Below are positions 1 through 7,564 of a stretch of 64,000 nt of DNA, piece by piece. A program made the position numbers and the translations under genes. Each line of letters begins with the position of its first letter. The first letter of the stretch is position 1. Below the pieces are notes generated by a model. It was not told the origin of the DNA. It did not search any database and saw nothing but the letters and a program-made list of their open reading frames with translations. The DNA is taken from positions 1,407,576-1,471,575 of the forward strand of contig CAWEPI010000004.1 of NCBI GenBank assembly GCA_963810945.1, read 5' to 3'. This DNA is from JAOUEA01 sp963810945. Lineage in GTDB: Bacteria; Actinomycetota; UBA4738; HRBIN12.

Positions 1-381
1 CTTCCCCCGCGAGATGTGCGCACCCGACTCCCGTTGGAGCTCCAGCGCCACGTGCTCGGCCACGTGCCCCAGCCACGTCCCGTCCTCGAGACGCTCGCGG
101 AACCCGCCGCGCTTGCCGAGCGAGCAGGAGTGCTCCCCCACGCCGGGCAGGACCTTCAGCAGCTTCTCGTTGAACCGGGGGATCGTGTTGGATGGCCAGT
201 GCTCGAGGCTCCCCAGGTCCACGAGCATCCGGACGCAGGGTTCGTACGACCAGTAGTTGGGGCCGCGGAAGACCTGCGTCTGCACGACCGCGAGGTCGGG
301 CTTGAGCGGGGGCTTCTTCGTGGGAGGCTCGGACTTCCGCTCGCGGCGGGCGGCGCGGTTCGCGGTGGCGCCCGAGGTCAC
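1..381 (-). CDS. cphA: Cyanophycin synthetase, N-terminal part (runs off the left edge)
   Basis: CphA polymerises Asp and Arg into the storage polymer cyanophycin in the cytoplasm, using ATP. Translation from the GTG at 381-379 gives the family's N-terminal domain: about 30 basic, low-complexity residues, then VFRGPNYWS, DLGSLEHWPSNTIPRF, GVGEHSCSLG, GGFRERLEDGTWLGH and VAEHVALELQ, all typical of CphA. Only the first 127 codons are present; the ATP-grasp and Mur-ligase-like domains lie outside the window. The GTG overlaps the cphB stop codon (GTGA), so the two genes are probably translationally coupled. The start is well supported by that overlap. Confidence 0.93.
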   Translation of the reverse strand, partial: MTSGATANRAARRERKSEPPTKKPPLKPDLAVVQTQVFRGPNYWSYEPCVRMLVDLGSLEHWPSNTIPRFNEKLLKVLPGVGEHSCSLGKRGGFRERLEDGTWLGHVAEHVALELQRESGAHISRGK

Positions 382-1244
382 TCGGAGGCCTCACGCTCAT
401 CCTCGAGCGCGTGCGCCCCCGCGAGCAGCCGACGACCGCGCAGGTCGTACCAGTAGCCCGACGGCAGGGAGTGCAGCACCGCGCCCGAGACCATGAGCGG
501 TTTATACCCCTTCCCGCGATATGCGTCCGTCTTGACGTGGGCGCCGTCGACGATCGTCACGGCCCCCCGCCCGATCACGTGCAGCGTCTGGTCCGCGAAC
601 ACGATGGCGCAGGTGTCCTCGTCGATCCCCAGCCCGAGGAGCGAGGGGGACTGGGCCACGAGCGCGAGCAATCGGCCGATGCGCCCGCGTTCACCGAAGT
701 GCTGGTCGATGACCAATCCCTGCAGGACCCCCAGCCCGGCCGAGAGCTGGACCATGCGGTTCTTGGGGGTCGGGCCGGCGTTGCCGAACGCGACCATGTG
801 GCTGGCCATGGCGCTCGCGCCGGCCGACGTGCCCGCGATCACCGCGCCGCGGTCGTGCGCCAGGAAGAGGGCGTCACCGAGCTTGGTGCCCGCCACCACC
901 TGCGTGAGGCGCGACTGATTGCCGCCGGTGAGGTAGATCCCCGTCGCCTCGCGCACGACGGCCGCCACCTCGGGGTCGTCCGCCTCCTCACGCTCCTCCG
1001 GCCGGACGCCGATCACCTCGCCGATCCCCAGACCCGTGAAGAGGTCGTGGTACATCGCGGTGGCCTGATCGCCGAGCGACGACGCGGTCGAGATCACCAC
1101 GACCCTCCCCGCTTCACCCTCCGCGAACTTCGCGAACCGGGAGAGGATCACCTTGTCGCGGAGCTTGTCCTCGGCGCCCCCGATCACCATGACGGGACCG
1201 GCCGTGAGACCCGCGAGCGCGTGGAGGGAGGCCGCGTCCGTCAT
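378..1244 (-). CDS. cphB: Cyanophycinase
   Basis: This is a serine exopeptidase of the S51 (PepE-like) family that cuts cyanophycin to beta-Asp-Arg dipeptides in the cytoplasm. The protein has 288 residues, normal for the family. Visible signatures are IGGAEDK near residue 21, TGGNQSRL near 107, the nucleophile elbow GTSAGAS with Ser140, and DQHFGERGRIGRL. The ATG at 1244 puts the IGGAEDK motif at the usual distance from the N-terminus; the frame is open further upstream, but that extension is low-complexity and looks non-coding. It lies first in an operon with cphA, so degradation and synthesis enzymes are co-transcribed. Confidence 0.95.
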   Translation of the reverse strand: MTDAASLHALAGLTAGPVMVIGGAEDKLRDKVILSRFAKFAEGEAGRVVVISTASSLGDQATAMYHDLFTGLGIGEVIGVRPEEREEADDPEVAAVVREATGIYLTGGNQSRLTQVVAGTKLGDALFLAHDRGAVIAGTSAGASAMASHMVAFGNAGPTPKNRMVQLSAGLGVLQGLVIDQHFGERGRIGRLLALVAQSPSLLGLGIDEDTCAIVFADQTLHVIGRGAVTIVDGAHVKTDAYRGKGYKPLMVSGAVLHSLPSGYWYDLRGRRLLAGAHALEDEREASE

Positions 1245-1380
1245 GCGCGCAGTGTAGCGGGCGCGTGGTCCGCGCCCGGGAGCCGATCGGCCCGGGCGCC
1301 GCGTCGCAGAGGACCCGCGCGCCGCACGGTACCCTCCGCGTGGTGGCATCGCACGACGGAGACCGGGCCGAGGCGGGATC

Positions 1381-2298
1381 GTGACCGAGATCCAACTCAG
1401 GCTGCTCGGTCCGGGTGGCGAGCCGGTGGATCTGGCGCGCACCCTCAACTCTCACGGGTTCGCCGACCTGTCGCCTACGCGGCTGGCGCCGGCCGATGCG
1501 ACCCTGGAGACCACCCTGCGCGTGCCCGGCGGTCGACCGAGGCGCGTCCGGATCGCTCCCGGGCGCCCGGGACGAGCCGGGGTCGAGATCCTGGGGCCCG
1601 CCGCGGGGCCGCGGGTGCGCGGCGCGGTCGAGCACGCGGTCCGCCACGTGCTCCGTCTCGATCAGGACCTCTCGGGGTTCTATGCGCAGGCTGCCGAAGA
1701 CCCCGATCTGTCCTGGGTGGCCGAGGGGGCCGGCCGGATGCTGCGCAGCGCGTCCGTCTACGAGGACGTGGTGAAGACGATCTGCACGACGAACTGCGCG
1801 TGGAGCGCGACGGTCCGGATGGTGGACGCCTTGGTCACGCACCTCGGGGAACCGGCGCTCGGCGTGAAGGCCCCGCTCACCCATGCGTTCCCGACGGCGG
1901 AGGCGATGGCCTCCGTGCCCGAGGCGTTCTACAGGGAAACGGTGCGCGCCGGGTATCGGGGCACCTACCTCGCGGCGCTCGCCCGCGACGTCGCCGAGGG
2001 GACGCTGGACCTGGAGGCGCTCGGCTCCGCGACGCCCGAGGATCTCTCCGACGACGATCTCGAGGCGCGGCTGCTCGCACTGCCGGGCGTCGGGCCGTAC
2101 GCAGCGGCGCACATCATGATGACGATCGGGAGGGACTCCCGACTGATCCTCGACAGCTGGACGCGTCCCACGTACGCGCGGTTGGCCGGGCGAACCAAGC
2201 CCGTGGCCGATGCCACGATCAGGCGGCGGTTCCGACGATACGGCCCGCAGGCCGGATTGGCGTTCTGGCTCTTCGTGACGCGCGACTGGCTCGACTGA
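1381..2298 (+). CDS. HhH-GPD DNA glycosylase (AlkA-like)
   Basis: A base-excision-repair glycosylase of the HhH-GPD superfamily, 305 residues. The helix-hairpin-helix is LPGVGPY at 234-240, followed by the catalytic Asp258 in ILDSW. No C-terminal iron-sulfur Cys cluster is visible, which argues against MutY and endonuclease III. The long N-terminal domain (about 1-100) and the sequence around SVYEDVVKTICTTNCAW resemble the 3-methyladenine/AlkA branch. The start is a GTG at 1381. It is divergent from cphB with 136 bp between them. Substrate cannot be told from sequence. Confidence 0.8.
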   Translation: MTEIQLRLLGPGGEPVDLARTLNSHGFADLSPTRLAPADATLETTLRVPGGRPRRVRIAPGRPGRAGVEILGPAAGPRVRGAVEHAVRHVLRLDQDLSGFYAQAAEDPDLSWVAEGAGRMLRSASVYEDVVKTICTTNCAWSATVRMVDALVTHLGEPALGVKAPLTHAFPTAEAMASVPEAFYRETVRAGYRGTYLAALARDVAEGTLDLEALGSATPEDLSDDDLEARLLALPGVGPYAAAHIMMTIGRDSRLILDSWTRPTYARLAGRTKPVADATIRRRFRRYGPQAGLAFWLFVTRDWLD

Positions 2299-2355
2299 CG
2301 GCGGTCACGCCGGCTCAGGACCCCGCGGCCGGGCGCCGATGACCATGAAGGGTTG

Positions 2356-2374
2356 CCCCGCACGCAGAGCGGGG
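2356..2374 (+). other. GC hairpin between glycosylase and MgtE-like gene
   Basis: A 6-bp stem (CCCCGC/GCGGGG, loop 7 nt) lies in the 149-bp gap, followed by a second imperfect GC-rich repeat to about 2410. It could end the glycosylase transcript or be part of the leader of the metal permease. There is no T-run, and the conserved segments of the M-box magnesium riboswitch are not recognisable. Confidence 0.3.
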
Positions 2375-2447
2375 GGATACTGCCCGGGGCTCCAACGGGG
2401 TCCTCCCGGACGACCTACAGGATCGAGCGAACGATGACGGTGCCCTT

Positions 2448-3686
2448 ATGCCTGCGCCCCAGCGCGCACAACGCCTTTGGCGCTACCTCAGCGCGGAGCG
2501 TCGCACCCTCACCCAGGGGTTCGTGGCCCTGTTCATCTCCTCTGGAGGAGATCTCCTAGCGGGACTCGCTCTCAGCTTCATGGATCACCAGCTCAACGAG
2601 CTGCCCGGCCTCTTCGTCCTGATCCCCGCCGCGATCGGGATGCGCGGCAACATCTTCGGCGCCCTCGGCTCCCGGCTGGGCACCGGGATCAACGCTGGGC
2701 AGTTCGAGCCGTCGCTGCGCAGACGCGGGTTCCTCGGTCAGAACGTGCGCGGCGCCTGGTACCTCACCCTGGCCACGTGTTTGTTCCTCGGCCCCGCGGC
2801 CCACATCGTCGCCGTCGCCTTCTCGGGAGAGGCGATGTCGACCGCGGACTTCGTCACGATCTCGATCCTCGGCGGCGTCCTGGGTTCCGCCGTCGTCGGC
2901 GCGGCTGCCGTCGTCATCGCGCGGTGGTCCAACAAGCGGCGCTGGGACCTCGACTCCGTCTCGGCGCCGTTGGTCACGGCGATCGGCGACGTCGCCACCC
3001 TCCCGGCCCTCTGGTTGGCGGCCCTCGTGGTCCAGCACTTCGGCTCGCTGACGCCGTACATCGCCGCCGTCGCCGCCGCCGCCTGCCTGGTCGGCACGGT
3101 GCACGGCTGGCGGGAGGACCTGCCCACGATCCGCCGGATCGTCCATCAGTCCATGGCCATCCTGTTCATCGCCGGCTTGATCGATCTGCTGGCCGGAACG
3201 GTGGTGGACCTCCGGCTGAGCTCGTTCCTGGCCCTGCCTGCGCTGTTCATCCTGGTTCCGCCGTTCCTCGAGGACACGAACGCGCTCTCCGGCATCTTGT
3301 CGTCGCGCATCAACTCGAAGCTGCACATCGGTGCGATCGATCCCACCCCGATCCCCCAGACGCTCGCGTGGATCGACATCGCGATCAACTTCGTCTTCGC
3401 GGCCTCGGTCTTCTTCATGGTCGGACTCTCGGCGCACCTCGTCGCGGTCGGCACGGGCCAGGCGTCCCCCGGCCTCGGGACGATGTTGTCGATCAGCATG
3501 ATCGCGGGCTTCCTCGCCACGATCATCTCCTGCGCGGTGGCGTACTACAGCGCGATCGCGGTGTTCCGATTCGGGTGGGATCCGGACAACTTCAGCATCC
3601 CGATCTCCTCCGCGGTGATGGACCTCGCTGGCACCCTGTGCCTCGTACTGGTTATCCTGCTGCTCGGCGTGACCGCTCATGGATGA
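2448..3686 (+). CDS. MgtE/SLC41-like cation permease, two membrane domains fused
   Basis: A 412-residue integral membrane protein made of two consecutive MgtE-type membrane domains (about 15-210 and 220-412). Each begins with a hydrophobic helix and carries a similar loop (GLFVLIPAAIGMRGNIFGALGS and ALFILVPPFLEDTNALSGIL regions). The N-terminal acidic and CBS domains of ordinary MgtE are absent. This two-repeat, regulator-free form resembles the permeases known from archaea and some actinobacteria that sit next to PhoU/TrkA_C proteins. The next gene overlaps it by 8 bp and is exactly such a protein, so the pair likely forms a divalent-cation (Mg-like) transport system with its gate or sensor encoded separately. 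The true substrate is unknown. Confidence 0.85.
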   Translation: MPAPQRAQRLWRYLSAERRTLTQGFVALFISSGGDLLAGLALSFMDHQLNELPGLFVLIPAAIGMRGNIFGALGSRLGTGINAGQFEPSLRRRGFLGQNVRGAWYLTLATCLFLGPAAHIVAVAFSGEAMSTADFVTISILGGVLGSAVVGAAAVVIARWSNKRRWDLDSVSAPLVTAIGDVATLPALWLAALVVQHFGSLTPYIAAVAAAACLVGTVHGWREDLPTIRRIVHQSMAILFIAGLIDLLAGTVVDLRLSSFLALPALFILVPPFLEDTNALSGILSSRINSKLHIGAIDPTPIPQTLAWIDIAINFVFAASVFFMVGLSAHLVAVGTGQASPGLGTMLSISMIAGFLATIISCAVAYYSAIAVFRFGWDPDNFSIPISSAVMDLAGTLCLVLVILLLGVTAHG

Positions 3687-4869
3687 ACAACCCAAGAACG
3701 TCAAAGAGCTCCTCGTGGAATTGAAGGACGCGTCGGAGCTCATGGTCGACCTCGCCTACGCGGCCGTGTTCTTCAACGAGGAGAAGCTCGCCCGCGAGGT
3801 GGGCCGCCTCGAGGAACGCATGAGCGCCCACCTCCGGAAACTGCGGATCATGGCGATGCTGTCGGCGCGCTCGCCCGAGGACGCCGAGGGGATGGCGGGC
3901 GTGCTCTGGATCGCGGACGCGATCGAGCAGATCGGCGATGCCGCATCCGACATCGCGCGCGTGGTCGCGGCCCGCCTCGGCATCCCCGACGCGCTCCGCC
4001 GGGATCTGCGTCACGCCGACGAGATGACCGCCCGGGTGAAGGTGCGGGATCAGGCGCCGGCAGCGGGCCAATCCCTGCGCGAGCTGTCCTTGCCCACCGA
4101 GACGGGCATGTGGGTGATGGCGATCCGCAGCGGTCTCGACTGGGAGTTCGACCCGGGACCCGAGGACGTCATCACCGTCGGCGACGTGCTGCTGATCCGC
4201 GGGCCCGAAGAGGGCGTGAACCTGGTGCGCGAACTCGCCGGCGCCCCTGCGATGCCCACGGCACCCGAGGACGACACCCCGGCGCTTTCGGAGCTGGATC
4301 GTGCGGTGGACATCCTCGTGGAACTCAAGGACCTGGCGGAGGCCGCGGTGGGCCTCGCGTACTCGTCCCTGCTGTTCAACAACCGCGCCCTCGCGGCTGA
4401 GGTCGGCGCGCTCGAGGCACGCAGCGATCAGCTCCACGACGAACTCGAGTCCTGGGTGTTGCGTGCGGCGCCGGAGGCGCGCGATCCCGACGAGCTCCGG
4501 GGCCTCCTGCGGCTGGCGAGCGCCAGCGAGTACGTCTGCGACGCCGCCCGCGACATGACGTGGTACGTGGAGCACGGCGAGCCGCTGCATCCGGTGGTGC
4601 AGATGGCGCTGGAGGAGACCGAGGAGACGAGCGCGGAGACCATGGTGCAACCGGGCTCCCGCGCCTCCGGGCACACGCTCAAGGAACTCCAGATCGAGAC
4701 CGAGACGGGCATGTTCGTGCTGGCCGTCCAGCGAGGCGCCCGATGGATCTATCGGCCGCGCGGCACGTTCACGCTGCAGGAGGGCGACCGCCTGATCTCG
4801 GTCGGGCCGGAGGAGGGCGAGGAGGAGCTCTGGGAGCTCACCGGCGCTCCGCTCGTGGCCGAGAGCTGA
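3679..4869 (+). CDS. PhoU-TrkA_C protein, internally duplicated
   Basis: 396 residues built as (PhoU-like helical domain + TrkA_C/RCK_C domain) x 2. Repeat one runs about 1-195 and repeat two about 205-396. The halves align clearly: VKELLVELKDASELMVDLAY versus VDILVELKDLAEAAVGLAYS, and LRELSLPTETGMWVMAIR versus LKELQIETETGMFVLAVQ. TrkA_C domains bind small ligands and gate cation transporters; PhoU-like helices act as regulatory scaffolds. The ATG lies inside the 3' end of the permease gene, so co-translation is likely. I infer a cytoplasmic regulatory subunit for the MgtE-like permease; the ligand cannot be read from the sequence. Confidence 0.85.
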   Translation: MDEQPKNVKELLVELKDASELMVDLAYAAVFFNEEKLAREVGRLEERMSAHLRKLRIMAMLSARSPEDAEGMAGVLWIADAIEQIGDAASDIARVVAARLGIPDALRRDLRHADEMTARVKVRDQAPAAGQSLRELSLPTETGMWVMAIRSGLDWEFDPGPEDVITVGDVLLIRGPEEGVNLVRELAGAPAMPTAPEDDTPALSELDRAVDILVELKDLAEAAVGLAYSSLLFNNRALAAEVGALEARSDQLHDELESWVLRAAPEARDPDELRGLLRLASASEYVCDAARDMTWYVEHGEPLHPVVQMALEETEETSAETMVQPGSRASGHTLKELQIETETGMFVLAVQRGARWIYRPRGTFTLQEGDRLISVGPEEGEEELWELTGAPLVAES

Positions 4870-4921
4870 GGCCCGGCCCCGGTCCTTGTACCGACCCGGT
4901 TCCTGACCTAGCCTGCCGCGC

Positions 4922-5473
4922 ATGGACGCCTACGTCTACGTGCGGATCCGGCCCGGGAGCATGACCTCCGTGCTCACCGGGCTCGCGACGAAGAGCAACG
5001 TCCGTCGGGCGATCGCCGTGGTCGGCGACTGGGACATCCTGGTGCACGTGGACGGGGCCGACCTCGCGACGCTCGCCGCCACCGTGCTCTCGGAGATCCA
5101 CCACGTCGACGGGGTCGTGCGCACCCTGACGACGCCGGTGGTGCCCCCGGATCGGGTCGGGATCGGTGGGTGGGGCGAGCCGCAGGCACCCGCGATCATC
5201 GGCGACGCGTGCTACGTCCACATCAAAGCCGCCGCGGGAGCCGCCGGCGGGCTCGCGGAGCGCCTGAGCGAGATGTCCGACGTGAGCGGCGTGGCGGTGC
5301 TCGGCGGCGGATTCGACCTGATGGCGTGCGTGGCGCATCCATGGGAGGTCGCCAGCGGCATCATCCTGGAGCAGATCCACGCCCTGCCGGGGATCGTCGC
5401 CACGAGCACCCTCGTCTCCATCGTCTACGAGGAGCCGGAAGAGGACCGCGACCAGTTCTCGACCTGGTCCTAG
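4922..5473 (+). CDS. Tandem Lrp/AsnC effector-domain (RAM) protein without DNA-binding domain
   Basis: 183 residues comprising two alpha-beta RAM domains (about 1-80 and 95-172). Each has the family's pattern of a leading beta strand, a central G-(D/F)-(W/D)-D strand (VVGDWDILVHV, LGGGFDLMACV) and a closing GV/GI-x-x-T strand (DGVVRTLTTPVV, PGIVATSTLVSIV). No helix-turn-helix is present, so it probably does not bind DNA itself. It may bind amino acids or partner with another Lrp-type protein. Its stop codon shares a CTAG with the stop of convergent ispH. Confidence 0.8.
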   Translation: MDAYVYVRIRPGSMTSVLTGLATKSNVRRAIAVVGDWDILVHVDGADLATLAATVLSEIHHVDGVVRTLTTPVVPPDRVGIGGWGEPQAPAIIGDACYVHIKAAAGAAGGLAERLSEMSDVSGVAVLGGGFDLMACVAHPWEVASGIILEQIHALPGIVATSTLVSIVYEEPEEDRDQFSTWS

Positions 5474-6420
5474 CCTCCCTGGGCGTGGGGGAGTCGGCGC
5501 ACGCCGGCGGGCAGGGAGAACTTCACGTGTTCCTCGATGAGCGTGACCTCCTCCACGTCGCCGAAGCCCTGGGCGGCGAGCCAGGACACCATCCGGTGCA
5601 CCAGCCACTCGGGCGCCGATGCGCCCGACGTCAGCCCCACCGTTGAGGCGCCCCGTAGCCACGCCGGATCCACGGACGCCTCGTCGTCCACCAGGTGCGC
5701 CGGCGTCCCCAGCTCCCGCGAGAGCTCGGCGAGCCGGTTGGAGTTGGAGGAGTTCTGGGAGCCGATCACGAGCACGACGTCCGATCGGGGCGCGATCACC
5801 TTCACCGCGTCCTGGCGGTTCTGCGTCGCGTAGCAGATGTCGTCGCGGGGCGGCCCCTGGATCGCCGGGAAGCGCTCCTGCAGGATCCGCACGATCTCGT
5901 TCGTCTCGTCGACGGACAGCGTCGTTTGGGTGAGGTAGCTGAGGTTCCCCGGGTCGGGGACCTCCACCCGTCGTGCCTCCTCGGGCGACTGCACCAAGAT
6001 CGTGCGATCGGGGGCTTGCCCGGTGGTGCCCACGACCTCCTCGTGCCCGGCGTGGCCGATCAACACGATCGTCCGACCGTGCTGGGCGAAGCGTCGTGCC
6101 TCGACGTGAACCTTGGTGACGAGGGGGCACGTGGCGTCGATCACCTCGAGGTGACGGCCCTCCGCGTTCGCGTAGACCTCGGGGGCCACGCCGTGGGCCG
6201 ACAGGACGACGGGCGCGCCCTCGGGCACCTCCGTCTCCTCCTCCACGAAGACCGCGCCCTTCGCCTCGAGATCGTGGACGACGTGGAGGTTGTGCACGAT
6301 CTGCTTGCGGACGTAGACCGGCGCGCCGTGCTGGGCGAGCGCGCGCTCGACCGCGTCGACCGCGCGCTCGACCCCGGCGCAGTACCCACGCGGGGCAGCG
6401 AGGAGGACGCGACCGGTCAT
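5470..6420 (-). CDS. ispH: 4-hydroxy-3-methylbut-2-enyl diphosphate reductase
   Basis: Last enzyme of the MEP isoprenoid pathway; it reductively dehydroxylates HMBPP to IPP and DMAPP with a [4Fe-4S] cluster. The 316-residue protein has the three cluster cysteines: Cys14 (RGYCAGV), Cys98 (DATCPLV) and Cys196 (DDICYATQNRQ). It also has the conserved VVLSAHGV, GHAGHEEVVG and SNSNRLAE segments that bind substrate diphosphate. Length and start are standard. It is a single gene with no clear operon partner. Confidence 0.97.
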   Translation of the reverse strand: MTGRVLLAAPRGYCAGVERAVDAVERALAQHGAPVYVRKQIVHNLHVVHDLEAKGAVFVEEETEVPEGAPVVLSAHGVAPEVYANAEGRHLEVIDATCPLVTKVHVEARRFAQHGRTIVLIGHAGHEEVVGTTGQAPDRTILVQSPEEARRVEVPDPGNLSYLTQTTLSVDETNEIVRILQERFPAIQGPPRDDICYATQNRQDAVKVIAPRSDVVLVIGSQNSSNSNRLAELSRELGTPAHLVDDEASVDPAWLRGASTVGLTSGASAPEWLVHRMVSWLAAQGFGDVEEVTLIEEHVKFSLPAGVRRLPHAQGG

Positions 6421-6484
6421 GCCCCCATCGTATCGGGGCCGGTGCGTCGCCGGTGCCCCGTCACGGAACCGTCACATCCCAGGG

Positions 6485-6514
6485 TTGTCGAAACCTCGAC
6501 CCCGGCTTTAGGGT
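6485..6514 (+). promoter_or_regulatory. Candidate sigma-70-type promoter for the transglycosylase gene
   Basis: TTGTCG (6485-6490) and TAGGGT (6509-6514) are spaced by 18 bp, close to actinobacterial housekeeping promoters. If used, it gives a 5' leader of roughly 270 nt before the gene at 6790. Confidence 0.35.
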
Positions 6515-6789
6515 CGTCGTGCCCGCACCGGACCGCTCGGTCCGGCCCTTCCCGCGTGTGACGCACGCTCCCCGCCTTCCCATGGTGGTCGGCGTGCGCC
6601 CGTACGCGTGGAGCAGGGGCCGGCGGTTCGGCGCACAGGCATAGGTCACACGGAGCTGATCGACACCAGGAGGTGATGTCCCCACCCGCGACCTACCGCG
6701 GGGCGGCACGGATCGTGGACGAAGGTCGTCCGTCCGAGCCACCCGAGCGCAGCGGCCAGCTGCGGCTCACCGCGAGGGTGAAGCCCTAT
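6515..6789 (+). other. Long untranslated leader region, possibly structured
   Basis: No convincing gene is seen in these 275 bp. The frame upstream of 6790 is open from 6673, but that stretch has non-coding composition. An AGGAGG at 6668-6673 touches a GTG/ATG pair at 6673-6678, too close for normal initiation. Several inverted repeats occur, e.g. CGGACCGCTCGGTCCGG near 6529. Cell-wall hydrolase genes of actinobacteria often carry c-di-AMP riboswitches, but I could not find the conserved CAGCTAACC segment of that class here. Confidence 0.25.
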
Positions 6790-7230
6790 ATGTCCCGAGA
6801 CAAGTCGATGCGCCACAACCTCCCCGTGGCGCTGTTCGTGACCGCGATGCTCCTCCTCGTCCCCGTCGCCTCGGCCATGGCGACCCCGGAGCCGCGGCAC
6901 AGCCGGGTCCCCGCGAAGATCTGCCCGATCCCGTGGCAGCGCGGTCCCTGGTTCGTCAAGAGGTTGATCCGGTGTGCCGCCGTCCACTACGAGGTGCCGG
7001 GCGGCGCGTCCAAGGCGATGTACATCGCGGATCGCGAGTCCAACTACCACCCGAGGGCGTACAACGCGTACAGCGGCGCCCTCGGGATCTACCAGCATCT
7101 GAGTCGCTACTGGCCCGGCCGCGCCCAGGCGTACGGCTTCAAGGGCTGGTCGGGGTTCAACGCGCGCGCCAACATCATCGTGACGATGCGGATGGTGAAG
7201 AGCGTGGGCTGGTACCCCTGGGGCGGCTAG
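6790..7230 (+). CDS. Secreted lytic transglycosylase/lysozyme-like protein
   Basis: 146 residues with a signal peptide: basic n-region MSRDKSMRHN, hydrophobic core to about residue 27, cleavage near SAMA. The mature part has the SLT-type core ADRESNYHPRAYNAYSGALG with likely catalytic Glu83, followed by IYQHL and an aromatic tail ending GWYPWGG. It should cut peptidoglycan outside the membrane. I chose the ATG at 6790, with GAGGG 11 nt upstream; the ATG at 6808 is an alternative that keeps the signal peptide. The short single-domain form resembles actinobacterial Rpf/SLT-like enzymes. Confidence 0.75.
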   Translation: MSRDKSMRHNLPVALFVTAMLLLVPVASAMATPEPRHSRVPAKICPIPWQRGPWFVKRLIRCAAVHYEVPGGASKAMYIADRESNYHPRAYNAYSGALGIYQHLSRYWPGRAQAYGFKGWSGFNARANIIVTMRMVKSVGWYPWGG

Positions 7231-7240
7231 CCCGCTAGCC
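7225..7240. terminator. Short inverted repeat holding both convergent stop codons
   Basis: GGCTAG and CTAGCC with a 4-nt loop overlap the TAG of the transglycosylase gene and the TAG of the convergent receiver-like gene. The stem is only 6 bp with no T-run, so terminator function is a weak inference. Confidence 0.25.
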
Positions 7241-7564
7241 GACCGGACCGCCCGGGCGAGGGAACCCCCGCAGCAGCCCTCGCACCTCCTCCAAGGAGGT
7301 GGCCACCTCGGTGGCCCCGGGTGCGTCGCGGTCCGTCACGATCCGCATCCCCGGGAAGCGCTCGCTCACCGTCTCCACGAGCAGCTCGAACGCACCGAAC
7401 ACCACCATCATGTGGGGACGTTCGGCGGCTACCTGATCCAGGGCGGCGCGCTCCCGCGTGGCGCCCGGCGTGAGCTCCCACTCAGCGGAGACGGTGGCCG
7501 CCTTCAGGGCCGCCAGCGCTGCCGGATCCTCCGCCACGCACAGGACCTTCACGGCTCGGCACAT
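7235..7564 (-). CDS. Receiver-like (CheY-fold) small protein of unknown function
   Basis: 109 residues with an alternating beta/alpha pattern like a stand-alone receiver: VKVLCVAED near the N-terminus, a central strand HMMVVFGAF, and MRIVTDRD later. The position of the usual phospho-acceptor Asp is not acidic (VVFGAF), so phosphorylation is unlikely. The start may be the ATG at 7564 or a GTG at 7552. It directly follows corA with no gap, suggesting co-transcription. I do not recognise a named family. Confidence 0.55.
   Translation of the reverse strand: MCRAVKVLCVAEDPAALAALKAATVSAEWELTPGATRERAALDQVAAERPHMMVVFGAFELLVETVSERFPGMRIVTDRDAPGATEVATSLEEVRGLLRGFPRPGGPVG

Noticed and set aside
411..2342. 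643-codon open frame on the + strand over cphB and the glycosylase gene
   Set aside because: It is antisense to cphB and out of frame with the glycosylase, is low-complexity Arg/Asp/His-rich sequence, and has no family motif. GC-rich antisense frames stay open by composition.
2299..2447. M-box magnesium riboswitch upstream of the MgtE-like gene
   Set aside because: The conserved M-box segments are not recognisable; only simple GC hairpins are visible.
5470..5473. CTAG shared by the convergent stop codons of the Lrp-like gene and ispH as a functional element
   Set aside because: CTAG is its own complement, so tightly packed convergent genes with TAG stops can share it by chance; no hairpin surrounds it.
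6515..6789. c-di-AMP (ydaO-type) riboswitch
   Set aside because: The conserved CAGCTAACC-type 3' segment is absent, so class assignment is not supported.
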